64,000 nt of DNA from CF-167 sp963695195 (lineage in GTDB: Bacteria > Chloroflexota > Limnocylindria > QHBO01): contig CAVOGE010000004.1 of the NCBI GenBank assembly GCA_963695195.1, forward strand, positions 1-64,000, read 5' to 3'. How positions within the stretch are numbered: position 1 is the stretch's first letter; each line of letters begins with the position of its first letter. Positions 55,141-64,000 of this stretch are shown one piece after another. The position numbers were made by a program, and so were the translations under genes. The notes under the pieces are model-generated. The model worked only from the letters and a program-made list of their open reading frames with translations. It made no database searches and was not told the origin of the DNA.

Positions 55141-56735
55141 GCCTTCGCCTCCCGACCTCGACCGAAGCGGCCACGCATGAGACGGCGCATCTCCCCGAGC
55201 TCGTGGGAGCGCAGCGCGGTCGCGGCGGCAAGGTAGGTGAAGACGCCGGCCCCGCCCAGCACCAGCAACACGAGCAGGCGACCGATCGCGTTGTCGCGCA
55301 GGCCAGCCGCCCACAGGTCCACCACCTGCAGCCCCCCGAACACGAGGAGCGCGGCGACGGCGGCGGCGGCGGCCGATCGAGCAACCGAACCGACCACCTG
55401 GGGGACCTCCAGCCCGTCGAGCCGGCCGTGGAGCGCCCAGAGGAGCCCGAGCACCTCGACGCCGGCGGTGATCGACATCGCCAGGGCCAGCCCCTCGACC
55501 CCCATCGGTCCCGAGAGCCAGATCATGAGCGGGACGTTCACGGTCACCGCCACGATCGCCCAGCCGACCGGCGTCCGCGTGTCCTGCAGCGCGTAGAAGG
55601 CGCGCGCCAGCACGTGCTGAACGGTGTGGAAGCTCAGGCCAACCGTGAAGAAGAGGAGCGCCTGGGCGGTCCGCTCGGTCGATTCGGCGCTGAACAGGCC
55701 GTACTGGAAGAAGACCGAGGTGAAGGGACCGCGCAGCACGATGATCAGTGCGGTCAGCGGGGCGGCGATGAAGAGCAGGACGCGAACCGCCTGCGCCACC
55801 TGGGCACGGACCTCACTCACCCGGCCCAGCGCAGCGTCGCGGGAGAGGCGCGGGAAGAGGGCCACCGCCACGCTGACCCCGATCACCCCGACCGGCACCT
55901 GCATCAGCTGGAAGGCGTAGTTGTAGGCCGTTACGCTCCCCGCAGGCAGGCCGCTGGCGAGGATCGTGCTGGCGATGAAGTTGATCTGCGCCGCGGCCAG
56001 GCCGAGCATCCGCGGCCCCATCAGGCGCACCACCTGCCGAACGCCGGGGTGCGACAGGCCGATGGTGAGGTCGTAGCGCTGCCCAACGCGGCCGAGCTCC
56101 GGTAGCTGGATCACCAGGTGTGCCAGGGAGCCGATGACGACACCGACCGCCAGCCCCTCCACGCCCATCAATGGGGCCAGCACCACCGCCGCAATGATGA
56201 TGGCCGCGTTGTACACGAGCGGTGCCAGCGACGGAACGGTGAAGCGCTCGTGGCTGTTGAGGATCCCGCTGACGACCGCTCCCATCCCGATGAAGACGGG
56301 GCTGAGCAGCATCACCCTGGTCATGCGAACGGTCAGTTCGGTGGTCGGCGCATCGAATCCGGGCGCCACGATGGGCACCACGATCGGCGCCAGGATGGCC
56401 ATCAGCAGGCTGAACCCCGAGAGCGCGATCACGACCAGGTTGATCACGCTGCTCGCCAACCGCCACGCCTCGGTCTCCTCGCCACGCGCGCGATAGCTGC
56501 TGAAGACCGGGATCAGCGCCGCACTGAGCGCACCGGCGACCACCAGCTGGAAGATCGCATCGGGGATGCGGAAGGCGGCAAAGTAGGCGTCGAGCTCGCG
56601 GCTGGCGCCGAATTGCGAGCCGATCACCAGCAGGCGGACCCAGCCGAGCAGCCGGCTCCCCAGCGCCGCAATGGTGAGGATCAGGCTGGCGGTGGCCAGC
56701 ACGCGCCCGACGGACGGGCCGGTGCTGCCGCTCAC
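55137..56735 (-). CDS. murJ: Lipid II flippase MurJ (MviN)
   Basis: The 532-residue polytopic membrane protein of the MOP superfamily has about 14 hydrophobic segments and the MviN signatures GASRELDAYFAAFRIPDAIF, QLVVAGALSAALIPVFSSYR and VTAYNYAFQLMQVPVGVIGV. It flips lipid II across the membrane. It stands between murE and xerC, overlapping both by 4 nt. Confidence 0.95.
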   Translation of the reverse strand: MSGSTGPSVGRVLATASLILTIAALGSRLLGWVRLLVIGSQFGASRELDAYFAAFRIPDAIFQLVVAGALSAALIPVFSSYRARGEETEAWRLASSVINLVVIALSGFSLLMAILAPIVVPIVAPGFDAPTTELTVRMTRVMLLSPVFIGMGAVVSGILNSHERFTVPSLAPLVYNAAIIIAAVVLAPLMGVEGLAVGVVIGSLAHLVIQLPELGRVGQRYDLTIGLSHPGVRQVVRLMGPRMLGLAAAQINFIASTILASGLPAGSVTAYNYAFQLMQVPVGVIGVSVAVALFPRLSRDAALGRVSEVRAQVAQAVRVLLFIAAPLTALIIVLRGPFTSVFFQYGLFSAESTERTAQALLFFTVGLSFHTVQHVLARAFYALQDTRTPVGWAIVAVTVNVPLMIWLSGPMGVEGLALAMSITAGVEVLGLLWALHGRLDGLEVPQVVGSVARSAAAAAVAALLVFGGLQVVDLWAAGLRDNAIGRLLVLLVLGGAGVFTYLAAATALRSHELGEMRRLMRGRFGRGREAKA

Positions 56736-57700
56736 CGCGGTGGCCGTCCCGACGCGGCTCGACCCGAGCGAGGGTGGGCGGATCGGTAGGCGGATCGAAG
56801 TGACGCGTCCGACAGGTGGGTGTAGGTCTGGGTGGTGGCGAGCCGGGCGTGACCGAGCAGCTCCTGCACGGTGCGCAGGTCTGCTCCGCCCTCGAGCAGG
56901 TGCGTCGCGAACGAGTGGCGCAGCGTGTGCGGCGACGTGTTGGCCGGCACCTGCGATGCCGTCACCCAGCGATCGACCACCATCCGTGCGCCACGGTCGG
57001 TGAGCGGACCGCCCGAACTGTTGAGGAAGAGCTGCCCGGTCGCGGCGTGCGTCCCGGCCGCGGCCCGCGCCGCCAGGACCGGCCGACCCTCGGCGAGGTA
57101 TCCCCGCAGGACGAGCGCCGCCGGGTCACCGAACAGCAGTTCACGCTCCTTGGCGCCCTTCCCGATCACGCGCAGCCGACGCTGCGCCAGGTCGACGCGA
57201 TCAAGCGTCAGCGACGCGAGTTCACTGATGCGCATGCCGGTCGCGTACAGCAGCTCCAGGATGGCGGCGTCACGCCGCGCGGTGGCGGCCGCTCGCTCGC
57301 CCATCGGTCCGGAGGCCGGGCGGGCTGCGAGTCCCCGCGGAGCCTCGACGAGATGCGCCGCATCTTCGACCGAGAGGACGCGCGGCAAACGGCCAGGTCG
57401 CTTCGGGGACCGCACGCCGGCCACCGGGTTGGTGCTGATCCAGCCCTGTCGGGCGGCGTGGCGGTACATCGAGCGGATCGCTGCCAGCCGGCCGCCGATC
57501 GAGGAGGCCGACAGGTCGGCATCGGCCAGCGAACTCAGGTAGGCGCGCACGGTTGCCCGGTCGGGCGACTCCCAGGAGACCGAGCGATGGGCGAGGAATT
57601 CGAGAAACTCGCCGGCGTGTCGCCGGTACTCGCGAATCGTGCCGAGCGACGCATTGCGACTGGTCAGGTGCGCCAGGAATCGCTCCAGCGGATCAGTCAC
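56732..57700 (-). CDS. xerC: Tyrosine recombinase XerC-type
   Basis: From GTG 57700 the protein has 322 residues with an N-terminal SAM-like domain (FLAHLTSRNASLGTIREYRR). The catalytic Arg is in ATGMRISELASL and Lys in IGKGAKERELLFG, followed by HTLRHSFATHLLEGGADLR and GHARLATTQTYTH with Tyr. An upstream ATG at 57727 is possible, but it lies further inside topA. It overlaps topA by 8 bp; topA-xerC is a conserved pair, supporting the name. Confidence 0.92.
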   Translation of the reverse strand: MTDPLERFLAHLTSRNASLGTIREYRRHAGEFLEFLAHRSVSWESPDRATVRAYLSSLADADLSASSIGGRLAAIRSMYRHAARQGWISTNPVAGVRSPKRPGRLPRVLSVEDAAHLVEAPRGLAARPASGPMGERAAATARRDAAILELLYATGMRISELASLTLDRVDLAQRRLRVIGKGAKERELLFGDPAALVLRGYLAEGRPVLAARAAAGTHAATGQLFLNSSGGPLTDRGARMVVDRWVTASQVPANTSPHTLRHSFATHLLEGGADLRTVQELLGHARLATTQTYTHLSDASLRSAYRSAHPRSGRAASGRPPR

Positions 57701-59897
57701 GCGCGTCGCCGACTGCCACCTGCCCATCCCCCGCCGCGGCCGCGGGGCGCGTCCAGACCGCGTAGTCGCAATCCGGGTAGCGGTCACAACCCCAGAACGG
57801 CCTGCGGCCGGCTCGGCCACGCTTGGTCACCACGGTCCCGGTCGAGCACTTCGGGCAGACGCCAAAGCGTTCTGCCGCCGGACGGTCCTTCTTGATGTAC
57901 TTGCAGTCGGGATACCGGTTGCAGCCGACGAACGCGCCGAAGCGGCCGTGTTTCGCGACGAGCTCTCCCTGGTTGCACTCCGGGCAGGTCTCGCCCACCC
58001 CGGGCAGCACCGGCGTCTCCTCCCCCTCTTCGCCCGGCAGCGGCATCGTGTGCTTGCACTCGGGGTAATTGCTGCACCCGAGGAACCATCCGTTGCGGCC
58101 GAAGCGCTTGATCATCATGTGGCCGCTCAGCGGGCAGGGGATGTCGGTCACCTCCACCTGCTTCGGGATCCCCTCGCGGCCGGCGGCGATCTTCTCGGCG
58201 AACGGCTCCCAGAATCGTCGCACCATCGGCACCCACTCCTGGGTCCCACTCGCCACGTTGTCGAGCTCCTCCTCCATGCGGGCCGTGAAGTCGACGTCGA
58301 CCACCTCGGGAAAGTGCTCGACCAGCAGGTCGGTGACGCGCAGGGCGGACTCCTCGGGGAAGAGGCGGCGCTCCTTGATCGTGACGTAGCCGCGCGCCCG
58401 GATCGTCTCGATCGTCGGGGCATAGGTCGACGGACGTCCGATGCCGTGCTCCTCGAGCGCCTTGATCAGCGTCGCCTCGGTGAAACGCGGCGGCGGTTGA
58501 GTGAAGTGCTGTTCCGAGGTGAGCTCGACCAGGTCGAGCGGCTCGCCTTCCACCAGGCTCGGGAGCACCGTCAGTCGCTCATCCTCTTCGTCGTCGCGGC
58601 CCTCGACATAGACCGCCTGGTAGCCGTCGAAGACGCGCTTCCGGGCCCCAGCGTGAAGGGTGTAGCGATCCGCGATGACGTCCACGCCAACCTGGGCGAA
58701 GCGCGCGGGTGCCATCTGGCTGGCGATGGCGCGGCGCCAGATCAATTCATACAGGCGCAGCTCGTCGCCCTTCAGGTGCCCCTCGAGCGACTCCGGGGTG
58801 CGCTGGAAGCTCGACGGCCGGATCGCCTCGTGCGCCTCCTGCGCGCCCCGGGTGCGTGCCCGATAGGCATTCGGGCGGGTTGGAACGAAGTCGGCGCCGA
58901 AGCGCGCGCCGATGACCTCGCGTGCGTCAGCCACTGCGCCGGCGCCGATCGACAGCGAGTCGGTGCGCATGTAGGTGATCAGACCGACCTGGCCCTCGGG
59001 CAGGGCGATCCCCTCGTACAGCCGCTGCGCCGCGCTCATGGTGCGACGCGCACCGAAGCCCAGCTTGCGCGAGGCTTCCTGTTGGAGCGTGCTGGTCGTG
59101 AAGGGTGGCGGAGCGGAGCGCTTCACCTCCTCTCGTTTGACCGTCGCAACCCGGAATTCGGCGTTCCGCAGCGCCGTCTCGTGTTCCCTCGCCTCGTCCC
59201 CAGATACGACGCGCGCCTTCTTGCCATCGATCCTGGTGAGCTCGGCCGAGAACCGTCCGGCAGCGTCGCGGCGCGACAGATCGGCGGCGAGCGACCAGTA
59301 CTCCTCGGCCACGAAGCGCTCGATCTCGCGCTCGCGCTCCACGACCAGGCGGACTGCCACACTTTGCACGCGCCCCGCCGACAGGCCGCGTCGGATCTTG
59401 CTGCTCACCAATGGGCTGAGCTTGTACCCGACCAGCCGATCGATGATCCGTCGAGCCTGCTGCGCGTCCACAAGGTCACGGTTGATTGCGCGTGGGTGCT
59501 CGAAGGCGGCCGTAATGGCCGCCCTGGTGATCTCACTGAACGTGACCCGACGAGTCCGTTCGGCGTCGAGCTCGGCGTATTCGGCGATGTGCCACGCGAT
59601 CGACTCGCCCTCGCGGTCGAGGTCGGTGGCCAGCCACACGAGGTCGGCCCGTCGGGCCTGTTCGGCGAGCTTCTCGAGCTCCTTGCGCCGCTCCTTCAGT
59701 GGCTCGTAACGAGGAGCGAAATCGTTCTCGAGGTCGACCCCCAGGGAGCGTTGCGGAAGGTCACGAACGTGACCGTAGGATGCGGTGACGGTGTAGCCGG
59801 GGCCCAGGTATCGCTCGATCGTCTTGGCCTTGGCTGGCGACTCGACGATCACCAGGTCGCCGTGGGAACGTGCGCTGGCGCGCTTCTTGGGGGGCAT
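57693..59897 (-). CDS. topA: DNA topoisomerase I
   Basis: The 734-residue type IA topoisomerase has the TOPRIM start LVIVESPAKAKTIERYLGPG, the acidic LATDLDREGESIAWH and the active tyrosine in VGLITYMRTDSLS. Three C-terminal zinc ribbons follow (CSNYPECKHT, CNRYPDCKYI, CDRYPDCDYA, each with an upstream CPxC/CPLS pair). The short Lys-rich N-terminus (MPPKKRASARSHG) is unusual but plausible. TACACT lies 9 nt before the ATG. Confidence 0.96.
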   Translation of the reverse strand: MPPKKRASARSHGDLVIVESPAKAKTIERYLGPGYTVTASYGHVRDLPQRSLGVDLENDFAPRYEPLKERRKELEKLAEQARRADLVWLATDLDREGESIAWHIAEYAELDAERTRRVTFSEITRAAITAAFEHPRAINRDLVDAQQARRIIDRLVGYKLSPLVSSKIRRGLSAGRVQSVAVRLVVEREREIERFVAEEYWSLAADLSRRDAAGRFSAELTRIDGKKARVVSGDEAREHETALRNAEFRVATVKREEVKRSAPPPFTTSTLQQEASRKLGFGARRTMSAAQRLYEGIALPEGQVGLITYMRTDSLSIGAGAVADAREVIGARFGADFVPTRPNAYRARTRGAQEAHEAIRPSSFQRTPESLEGHLKGDELRLYELIWRRAIASQMAPARFAQVGVDVIADRYTLHAGARKRVFDGYQAVYVEGRDDEEDERLTVLPSLVEGEPLDLVELTSEQHFTQPPPRFTEATLIKALEEHGIGRPSTYAPTIETIRARGYVTIKERRLFPEESALRVTDLLVEHFPEVVDVDFTARMEEELDNVASGTQEWVPMVRRFWEPFAEKIAAGREGIPKQVEVTDIPCPLSGHMMIKRFGRNGWFLGCSNYPECKHTMPLPGEEGEETPVLPGVGETCPECNQGELVAKHGRFGAFVGCNRYPDCKYIKKDRPAAERFGVCPKCSTGTVVTKRGRAGRRPFWGCDRYPDCDYAVWTRPAAAAGDGQVAVGDARD

Positions 59898-59912
59898 CGG
59901 TCAGGGAGTGTA
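59898..59912 (-). promoter_or_regulatory. Candidate near-leaderless promoter of topA
   Basis: TACACT (59912-59907) lies 9 nt before the topA ATG, implying a leader of at most a few nucleotides. It is the same hexamer as at der, hisS and tRNA-Pro. Confidence 0.4.
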
Positions 59913-59944
59913 GCACCCGTCCGCGGGCACCCCGGGAGGCGCGT

Positions 59945-61537
59945 TCAGTCGGTGAAGTCCCAGGTGATGACGGTGCGCGAGCCGCTCTCCACGATCCCGA
60001 TGCCGACCCGGGTGAAGTGGGTCGACAGGATGTTGCCGATATGGTTCGCGTAGCCGGGATACGGTTCGGACATGAAGGTGGCGTGGCACGAGTCGAGTGC
60101 GGCGCTCCCGCTCCGACCCGACGAGCAGATGTTCTCGCCGGACCACCCGAAGCCGAGTCCCGCATTGCGCAGGCGCTGCTGAAAGCTCGTTCCATTCAGG
60201 CTGTTATGGCTGAAGTAGCCGTACTGGACCATCTCCTGCGAGTGCGCGGTGGCCGTGGCCGTGAGCCCCGCGTCGAGGACCAGGGGTCCGAGGCCATACG
60301 CGGCACGTGCCGCATTCACCTGGTTCATGGCGTAGCCGATCAGGGTCGAGGACGCGGGGGTCGGCGGCAGCGCGACGCGGGGCCGGGCGGCCGCTCCCTT
60401 GGTGGTGAAGGACCACGTCATCTCGATCGTGTTCCCGTCGAGGTCCACGGCACCGGGCAGCAGCGCGGTCTCGAACCGATGACCGGCTGCCAGGGCGCGG
60501 GTCGGGACGAAGCGTAGCTGGGTGGTCGCCGCGTTCCACTCGACGCTGCCGCCGACGGCCGATCCGGCGGTCGCGTCGCGCACGGAAAGCGCTGCGAGGA
60601 CCGAAGCCGCGTGGACCGGCTGGCTGAACCAGAGCGTCACCTCAGTGGCGGACACTCCGGTCGCTCCCATGCCAGGCGAGACCTTGACGACCTGTGCTCC
60701 GGCTCGGGTGGTGAACGAGAATGACTGGTCGCCAGCGAGCGGGTTCCCCGACGTGTCATGCGCGCCGGTGACGGTCACCGCATAGCGGGCATCCGAGGCC
60801 AGGCGCTCGGCGGGAGAGAAGGTCATCGTCGAGCCGCGCCAGGCAAAGGCGCCCGACACTGCCGGGGTGATCGTGAAGCCGCGCTCCACCTCGTCGCGGT
60901 TCATCTCCACGCTGAAGGCGATCACCACCGAGGTCGAGGCGCTGGCATCCGTGGCCGTATCTGCGCGCAGTCCAGCGCTGGCGATATCGGTCTCATCAGG
61001 GGGAAATTCCTCGACGCCGCGTCCTGCGGCCACCATCCGGATCTCGAAGTCGGTGATGCGTGGGGCCGTCTCGGTCGTAAAGCTGAAGCGCTGCTCCCTG
61101 CCGAGCGCCAGTCCGTCGGCGCGGAGTGCCTCGGCGTCGACGGTGAGCAGGTAGCGGCGATCGGTGAGCCAGCGAAGCGCAGGCCGGACGAGGATCGTGC
61201 GGCCGTCGGGGGACCCGCTCAGGCGCACGTCATGGGCGGGATCGATGCTGAGAGCTGCCGCGACCGACGCGACGTCCATCGGCTGGCTGAAGACGAGCTC
61301 CACCGTGTCGAGCGTGTCGATCCCCCGACCAACGGCGTCCGGGAGAATGGAGACCGGTGGAGCGAGGACTGCCGCAAGGCCGGCGGTGGCGTTGCCGCCT
61401 GCCGAAACCGCGATGGCGACAGCCAGGGCAAGGGCTGCGACCGACGTGCGGGCGATTGCTCGGTGGCGACGCACCTGACGCGCGACTGACGCCAGTGGGG
61501 CACGCGATGTCGCGCGAATGCTGCGGATGGAAAGCAA
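59945..61537 (-). CDS. Secreted protein with Ig-like repeats and C-terminal CAP (SCP) domain
   Basis: The 530-residue exported protein starts at a TTG at 61537. It has a basic N-terminus and signal segment (SVAALALAVAIAVSAGGNAT), and three bacterial Ig-like (SbsA/BIG-type) units of about 100 residues, recognisable by VELVFSQPMDVASVAAALSI, VIAFSVEMNRDEVERGFTI and VTLWFSQPVHAASVLAALSV. A CAP domain follows (MNQVNAARAAYGLGPLVLDA, AHSQEMVQYGYFSHNSLNG, SGENICSS, VITWDF). TATACT at 61613-61608 could drive it, leaving about 65 nt of leader. The role is extracellular and unknown. Confidence 0.88.
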   Translation of the reverse strand: MLSIRSIRATSRAPLASVARQVRRHRAIARTSVAALALAVAIAVSAGGNATAGLAAVLAPPVSILPDAVGRGIDTLDTVELVFSQPMDVASVAAALSIDPAHDVRLSGSPDGRTILVRPALRWLTDRRYLLTVDAEALRADGLALGREQRFSFTTETAPRITDFEIRMVAAGRGVEEFPPDETDIASAGLRADTATDASASTSVVIAFSVEMNRDEVERGFTITPAVSGAFAWRGSTMTFSPAERLASDARYAVTVTGAHDTSGNPLAGDQSFSFTTRAGAQVVKVSPGMGATGVSATEVTLWFSQPVHAASVLAALSVRDATAGSAVGGSVEWNAATTQLRFVPTRALAAGHRFETALLPGAVDLDGNTIEMTWSFTTKGAAARPRVALPPTPASSTLIGYAMNQVNAARAAYGLGPLVLDAGLTATATAHSQEMVQYGYFSHNSLNGTSFQQRLRNAGLGFGWSGENICSSGRSGSAALDSCHATFMSEPYPGYANHIGNILSTHFTRVGIGIVESGSRTVITWDFTD

Positions 61538-61621
61538 TAGACCAGGACCTCTGTCATGGGCGGACCGTGTGTCGCAGACAGCGCACGGCTGCCCGAATGG
61601 CGATCCGAGTATACCGGTGAT

Positions 61622-62896
61622 TCACCGCGCGCAGTTCGGCACGGCCCCGATGCGTCGCGCCGCCAGGGTCGGATGAAAGGTCGCGCCGCCGTAGTTGTCG
61701 ACCAGTCCGCGGGCCTCCAGCAGGGTCAGCGCGCTGGCAAGGACGCCCGTGCGCAGACCCGTTCGATCGATCAGCTCCTCGATCGATGCGGATCGCCGCA
61801 GGAGTCCGCCGAGCACCAGACCCTCTGCTTCGGAGAGTGTGGCAACACTCACCGGTCGCTCACCGGCCCGAGCCCCGAGGGCGTGCAGCAGCGCCGCCGA
61901 GGAGGTGACCAGCGAGGCAAGATGGTCGGCGATCAACCGATTGCAGCCGGCCGAGGCAACCGCATCGATGGGGCCGGGCACCGCATGGAGATCGCGGCCG
62001 TAGTCCACCGCGGCGGCGGCCGTCAGGAGCGCCCCGGACTGATCCGGCGCTTCGACCACCACGACGGCTCGCGCCAGGCCCGCGATGATGCGATTTCGTC
62101 GCGCGAAATCCGGCCGGCCGGTCGATTGGCCCACCGCGAGCTCGGAGACGAGCGCCCCTCCACCGGCCAGCATGCGGCGGGCGAGCTCGCGATGACGCGG
62201 CGGGTAGATCCGATCCAACGGAGAGGGCAGCACGCCGATGCTCCTGCCGCCGGCCGCGACCGCGGCAGCGTGCGCCTCGCCGTCGATCCCCAGTGCCAGG
62301 CCGCTGATGACCGTCACGCCGGCACGGGCCAGTTCGTCGGCCAGATCCGCCGCACACGCCCTGCCGTAGCCGGTCGCCCGGCGCGTCCCGACGATCGCCA
62401 CGCCCGGCGCATCGAAGGCGTCCCCGTCGCCGACCACGTGCAGGACCGGAGGACGCGGATCGAGCTCCGCGAGGGCGCGTGGGTACGTCCCCTCGAGCGC
62501 CGTCAGCACGCTGCCGCCGGCAAGTCGGGTGGCGCGTTCGATTCGCGCGAGGATCGCGGAAGGACCTTCGCGGCGAAGATGAAGCAAACCGGCCCGGGCG
62601 TCATCGGCTACGCGCGGCAGTTCGGTCAAGAGCTCCGGGCCGGCAGCCCATGCGGCGCGCGCGCTGCCGAACCGATGCAGGACGCGGGCAAAGCCGACCG
62701 GCCCGACGCCGGGCACCTGTGCCAGTGCGACCCAGAACGGTCGCTCGGCCGCCGGATCGAGCTGCCCCAGCTCCAGCGCCTGCCAACCGCGCTTCTCTCC
62801 CGGCGACACGCTGCGGCTCGTTCTGTCCGGATTCAGTGCCGGCGTCACGTCGGGCCCCATGCCGACGAGCGGTCCGGTCGATCCAACGCCAATCAT
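61622..62896 (-). CDS. dprA: DNA-processing protein DprA
   Basis: DprA loads RecA on incoming single-stranded DNA. From ATG 62896 it has 424 residues, longer than usual because of a region of about 50 residues before the helix-hairpin-helix part (FWVALAQVPGVGPVGFARVL). The Rossmann core has VAIVGTRRATGYG, VISGLALGIDGEAHAAAVA, VLPSPLDRIYPPRHRELARR and NRIIAGLARAVVVVEA, and a C-terminal winged helix follows. It overlaps the comM stop by 4 nt; the dprA-topA-xerC order is conserved in many Gram-positive-type genomes. Confidence 0.94.
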   Translation of the reverse strand: MIGVGSTGPLVGMGPDVTPALNPDRTSRSVSPGEKRGWQALELGQLDPAAERPFWVALAQVPGVGPVGFARVLHRFGSARAAWAAGPELLTELPRVADDARAGLLHLRREGPSAILARIERATRLAGGSVLTALEGTYPRALAELDPRPPVLHVVGDGDAFDAPGVAIVGTRRATGYGRACAADLADELARAGVTVISGLALGIDGEAHAAAVAAGGRSIGVLPSPLDRIYPPRHRELARRMLAGGGALVSELAVGQSTGRPDFARRNRIIAGLARAVVVVEAPDQSGALLTAAAAVDYGRDLHAVPGPIDAVASAGCNRLIADHLASLVTSSAALLHALGARAGERPVSVATLSEAEGLVLGGLLRRSASIEELIDRTGLRTGVLASALTLLEARGLVDNYGGATFHPTLAARRIGAVPNCAR

Positions 62897-64000
62897 GGAA
62901 GAGCGACCGGGCGATAGCGCAGGGCCTCGTCGAGGTGGAGCGCGCTCACGCTCGCCTCGCCCTCGAGGTCCGCGACCGTGCGGGCGACCCGCGCGGAGCG
63001 ATGCAGCCGCCGCGGTGAGAGTCCGAATCGGCGACCGCGGCGCGCCAGAAGCTCGAGGAATGGAGCCGAAAAGCCGTGCGCCTCGTCGAAGTACGGGGCG
63101 GGCAGCTCCGCGTTTGCTCGACCCTGACGGTCCAGCTGCCGCCGCCAGGCAGCAGCCACCCGGGGAGCGACCAGGCTGCTCGACTCCGGGAGTTGCGGAC
63201 TCTTGAAGTTGGCCGCCGTCTGGCGTTCGGGCTCCGCCATCGTCACCCACAGGTCGATCCGGTCTCGCAACGGACCGGACAGGCGTGCGGCATATCTGCG
63301 CGCGTACGCGTCCTCGCAGGAGCACGCACGCCCCAGCGATCCGCGCCAGCCACACGGGCAGGGATTGAACGCCGCCAGCAGGGTGAAGCGAGCAGGCAGG
63401 CTGAGCGCTCCCTCGACCCGCGCGATGGTGACGCTGCCCGACTCGAGCGGCTCGCGCAGCGCCTCGAGCGCATCAGCGCGGAACTGCAGCGTCTCATCCA
63501 GCAGGAGTACGCCTCGATGGCTGAGCGACGCCTCTCCCGGCCGCACGCGGGGCCCGCCACCGACCAGCGCCTGCGTCGAGATCGTATGGTGCGGTGACCG
63601 AAATGGGCGGGCACGGACGAGGGGGCTTCTGCGATCTAAGAGCCCGGCGACCGAGTAGATCCGGCTGACGGCGACCGCCTCCTCGTCCTCCAACGAGGGC
63701 AGCAGGCCCGCAGCGCAGCGCAGGAGAAGGGTCTTGCCGATTCCCGGCGGGCCGCAGAGGGCCAGGTTGTGGTGCCCCGCCACGCAGATCTCGAGGGCTC
63801 GCCGCGCGACCGGCTGGCCGGCCACCTCCGCGAGATCCGGCCCTGCGACTGCGTACGGGAGGGAGACCGGCAGCACTGCGTCACCCGGCTGCATCGTCTC
63901 GATGCCGGCCAGGTGCCGAACGGCCTGTCCCAGCGTCGCGGCGCCGTACGCGCACACCCCGGCAGTAGCTGCCTCGCCGACCGATCCCTCGGGCACGATC
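62893..64000 (-). CDS. comM: ComM/YifB-type Mg-chelatase-like AAA+ protein, 5' end cut by window edge
   Basis: The visible 369 codons lack the N-terminal Lon-like domain start. They open in the domain's end (VPEGSVGEAATAGVCAYGAA) and contain Walker A CGPPGIGKTLLLRCA, the SPHHTIST region, Walker B LLLDETLQF, NPCPCGWRG and GPLRDRIDLWV, then the C-terminal Mg-chelatase subdomain. ComM is a branch-migration helicase in natural transformation. Walker B reads DETLQF where DELPEF is usual. Neighbouring dprA supports a DNA-uptake role. Confidence 0.92.
   Translation of the reverse strand, partial: IVPEGSVGEAATAGVCAYGAATLGQAVRHLAGIETMQPGDAVLPVSLPYAVAGPDLAEVAGQPVARRALEICVAGHHNLALCGPPGIGKTLLLRCAAGLLPSLEDEEAVAVSRIYSVAGLLDRRSPLVRARPFRSPHHTISTQALVGGGPRVRPGEASLSHRGVLLLDETLQFRADALEALREPLESGSVTIARVEGALSLPARFTLLAAFNPCPCGWRGSLGRACSCEDAYARRYAARLSGPLRDRIDLWVTMAEPERQTAANFKSPQLPESSSLVAPRVAAAWRRQLDRQGRANAELPAPYFDEAHGFSAPFLELLARRGRRFGLSPRRLHRSARVARTVADLEGEASVSALHLDEALRYRPVALP

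Noticed and set aside
57639..60053. 804-codon open frame antisense to topA
   Set aside because: Shadow frame; topA has intact TOPRIM, active-site and zinc motifs on the other strand.

Overview
The window is 64 kb of high-GC bacterial DNA. Two things suggest a monoderm-like bacterium, most likely Chloroflexota (a Limnocylindria-like lineage is my guess; the sequence alone does not settle the class): the order of the housekeeping genes (recN-xerD-punA-M50-scpA-scpB-rluB/cmk-plsC-ispH-der-gpsA), and several proteins of a Chloroflexota type (EF-P with an Arg tip, a baseplate-J-like membrane protein beside RuvX, a protein with Ig-like domains and a CAP domain). Almost all genes outside the first 7 kb lie on the minus strand and are packed with 1-20 nt overlaps, so long polycistronic units are likely. 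Several units appear to start at leaderless promoters (TANACT hexamer, 6-9 nt, then ATG or GTG).

Region 1 (1-7290) is a degraded integrated element ending in a tRNA-Pro(GGG) gene. It holds a broken type III restriction-modification pair (res, mod), a regulator-like gene with an in-frame TAG, a 13-bp-arm palindrome, and a tightly overlapping plus-strand operon. That operon encodes an HUH-type rolling-circle Rep, an unknown protein, a winged-helix protein, a small protein and a large serine recombinase whose 3' end runs into the tRNA gene. I count about 14 frame disruptions in these 7.2 kb and essentially none in the housekeeping genes that follow. The Rep - small DNA-binding protein - integrase - tRNA-Pro layout resembles actinomycete integrative elements, but with a serine integrase.

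Region 2 (7291-24978) starts with a plus-strand malic enzyme. It continues on the minus strand with glycerol phosphate and phospholipid synthesis (gpsA, plsC), an ArsA ATPase with an Hsp20-like tail, der, ispH, an RluB-Cmk fusion, the ScpAB condensin partners, an HD protein, an M50 protease, punA, a PH/SHOCT membrane protein, xerD, recN, nadK, a ribbon-helix-helix protein and tlyA.

Region 3 (25021-41370) holds dxs, a GNAT enzyme, xseB/xseA, efp, mltG, ruvX, a baseplate-J-like protein, an FtsA/PilM-like ATPase, alaS, ytxH, mnmA, a cysteine desulfurase and an LCP cell-wall ligase. A solitary plus-strand ectC diverges from the LCP gene. A gene-poor kilobase (41795-42794) follows, with remnants of a sigma/anti-sigma pair.

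Region 4 (42795-50363) has aspS-hisS, relA/spoT and a broken secreted S1 protease with a small anchored neighbour.

Region 5 (50640-64000) is a cell-envelope and DNA-processing cluster: two Fem-type aminoacyltransferases flanking a vapBC-like toxin-antitoxin pair, murE, murJ, xerC, topA, a CAP protein, dprA, and comM cut by the window edge.

Two 61-bp imperfect palindromes (13220-13280 and 45945-46005) are 79% identical. They sit in equivalent positions upstream of the leaderless promoters of der and hisS. They are the clearest repeated non-coding structure in the window.
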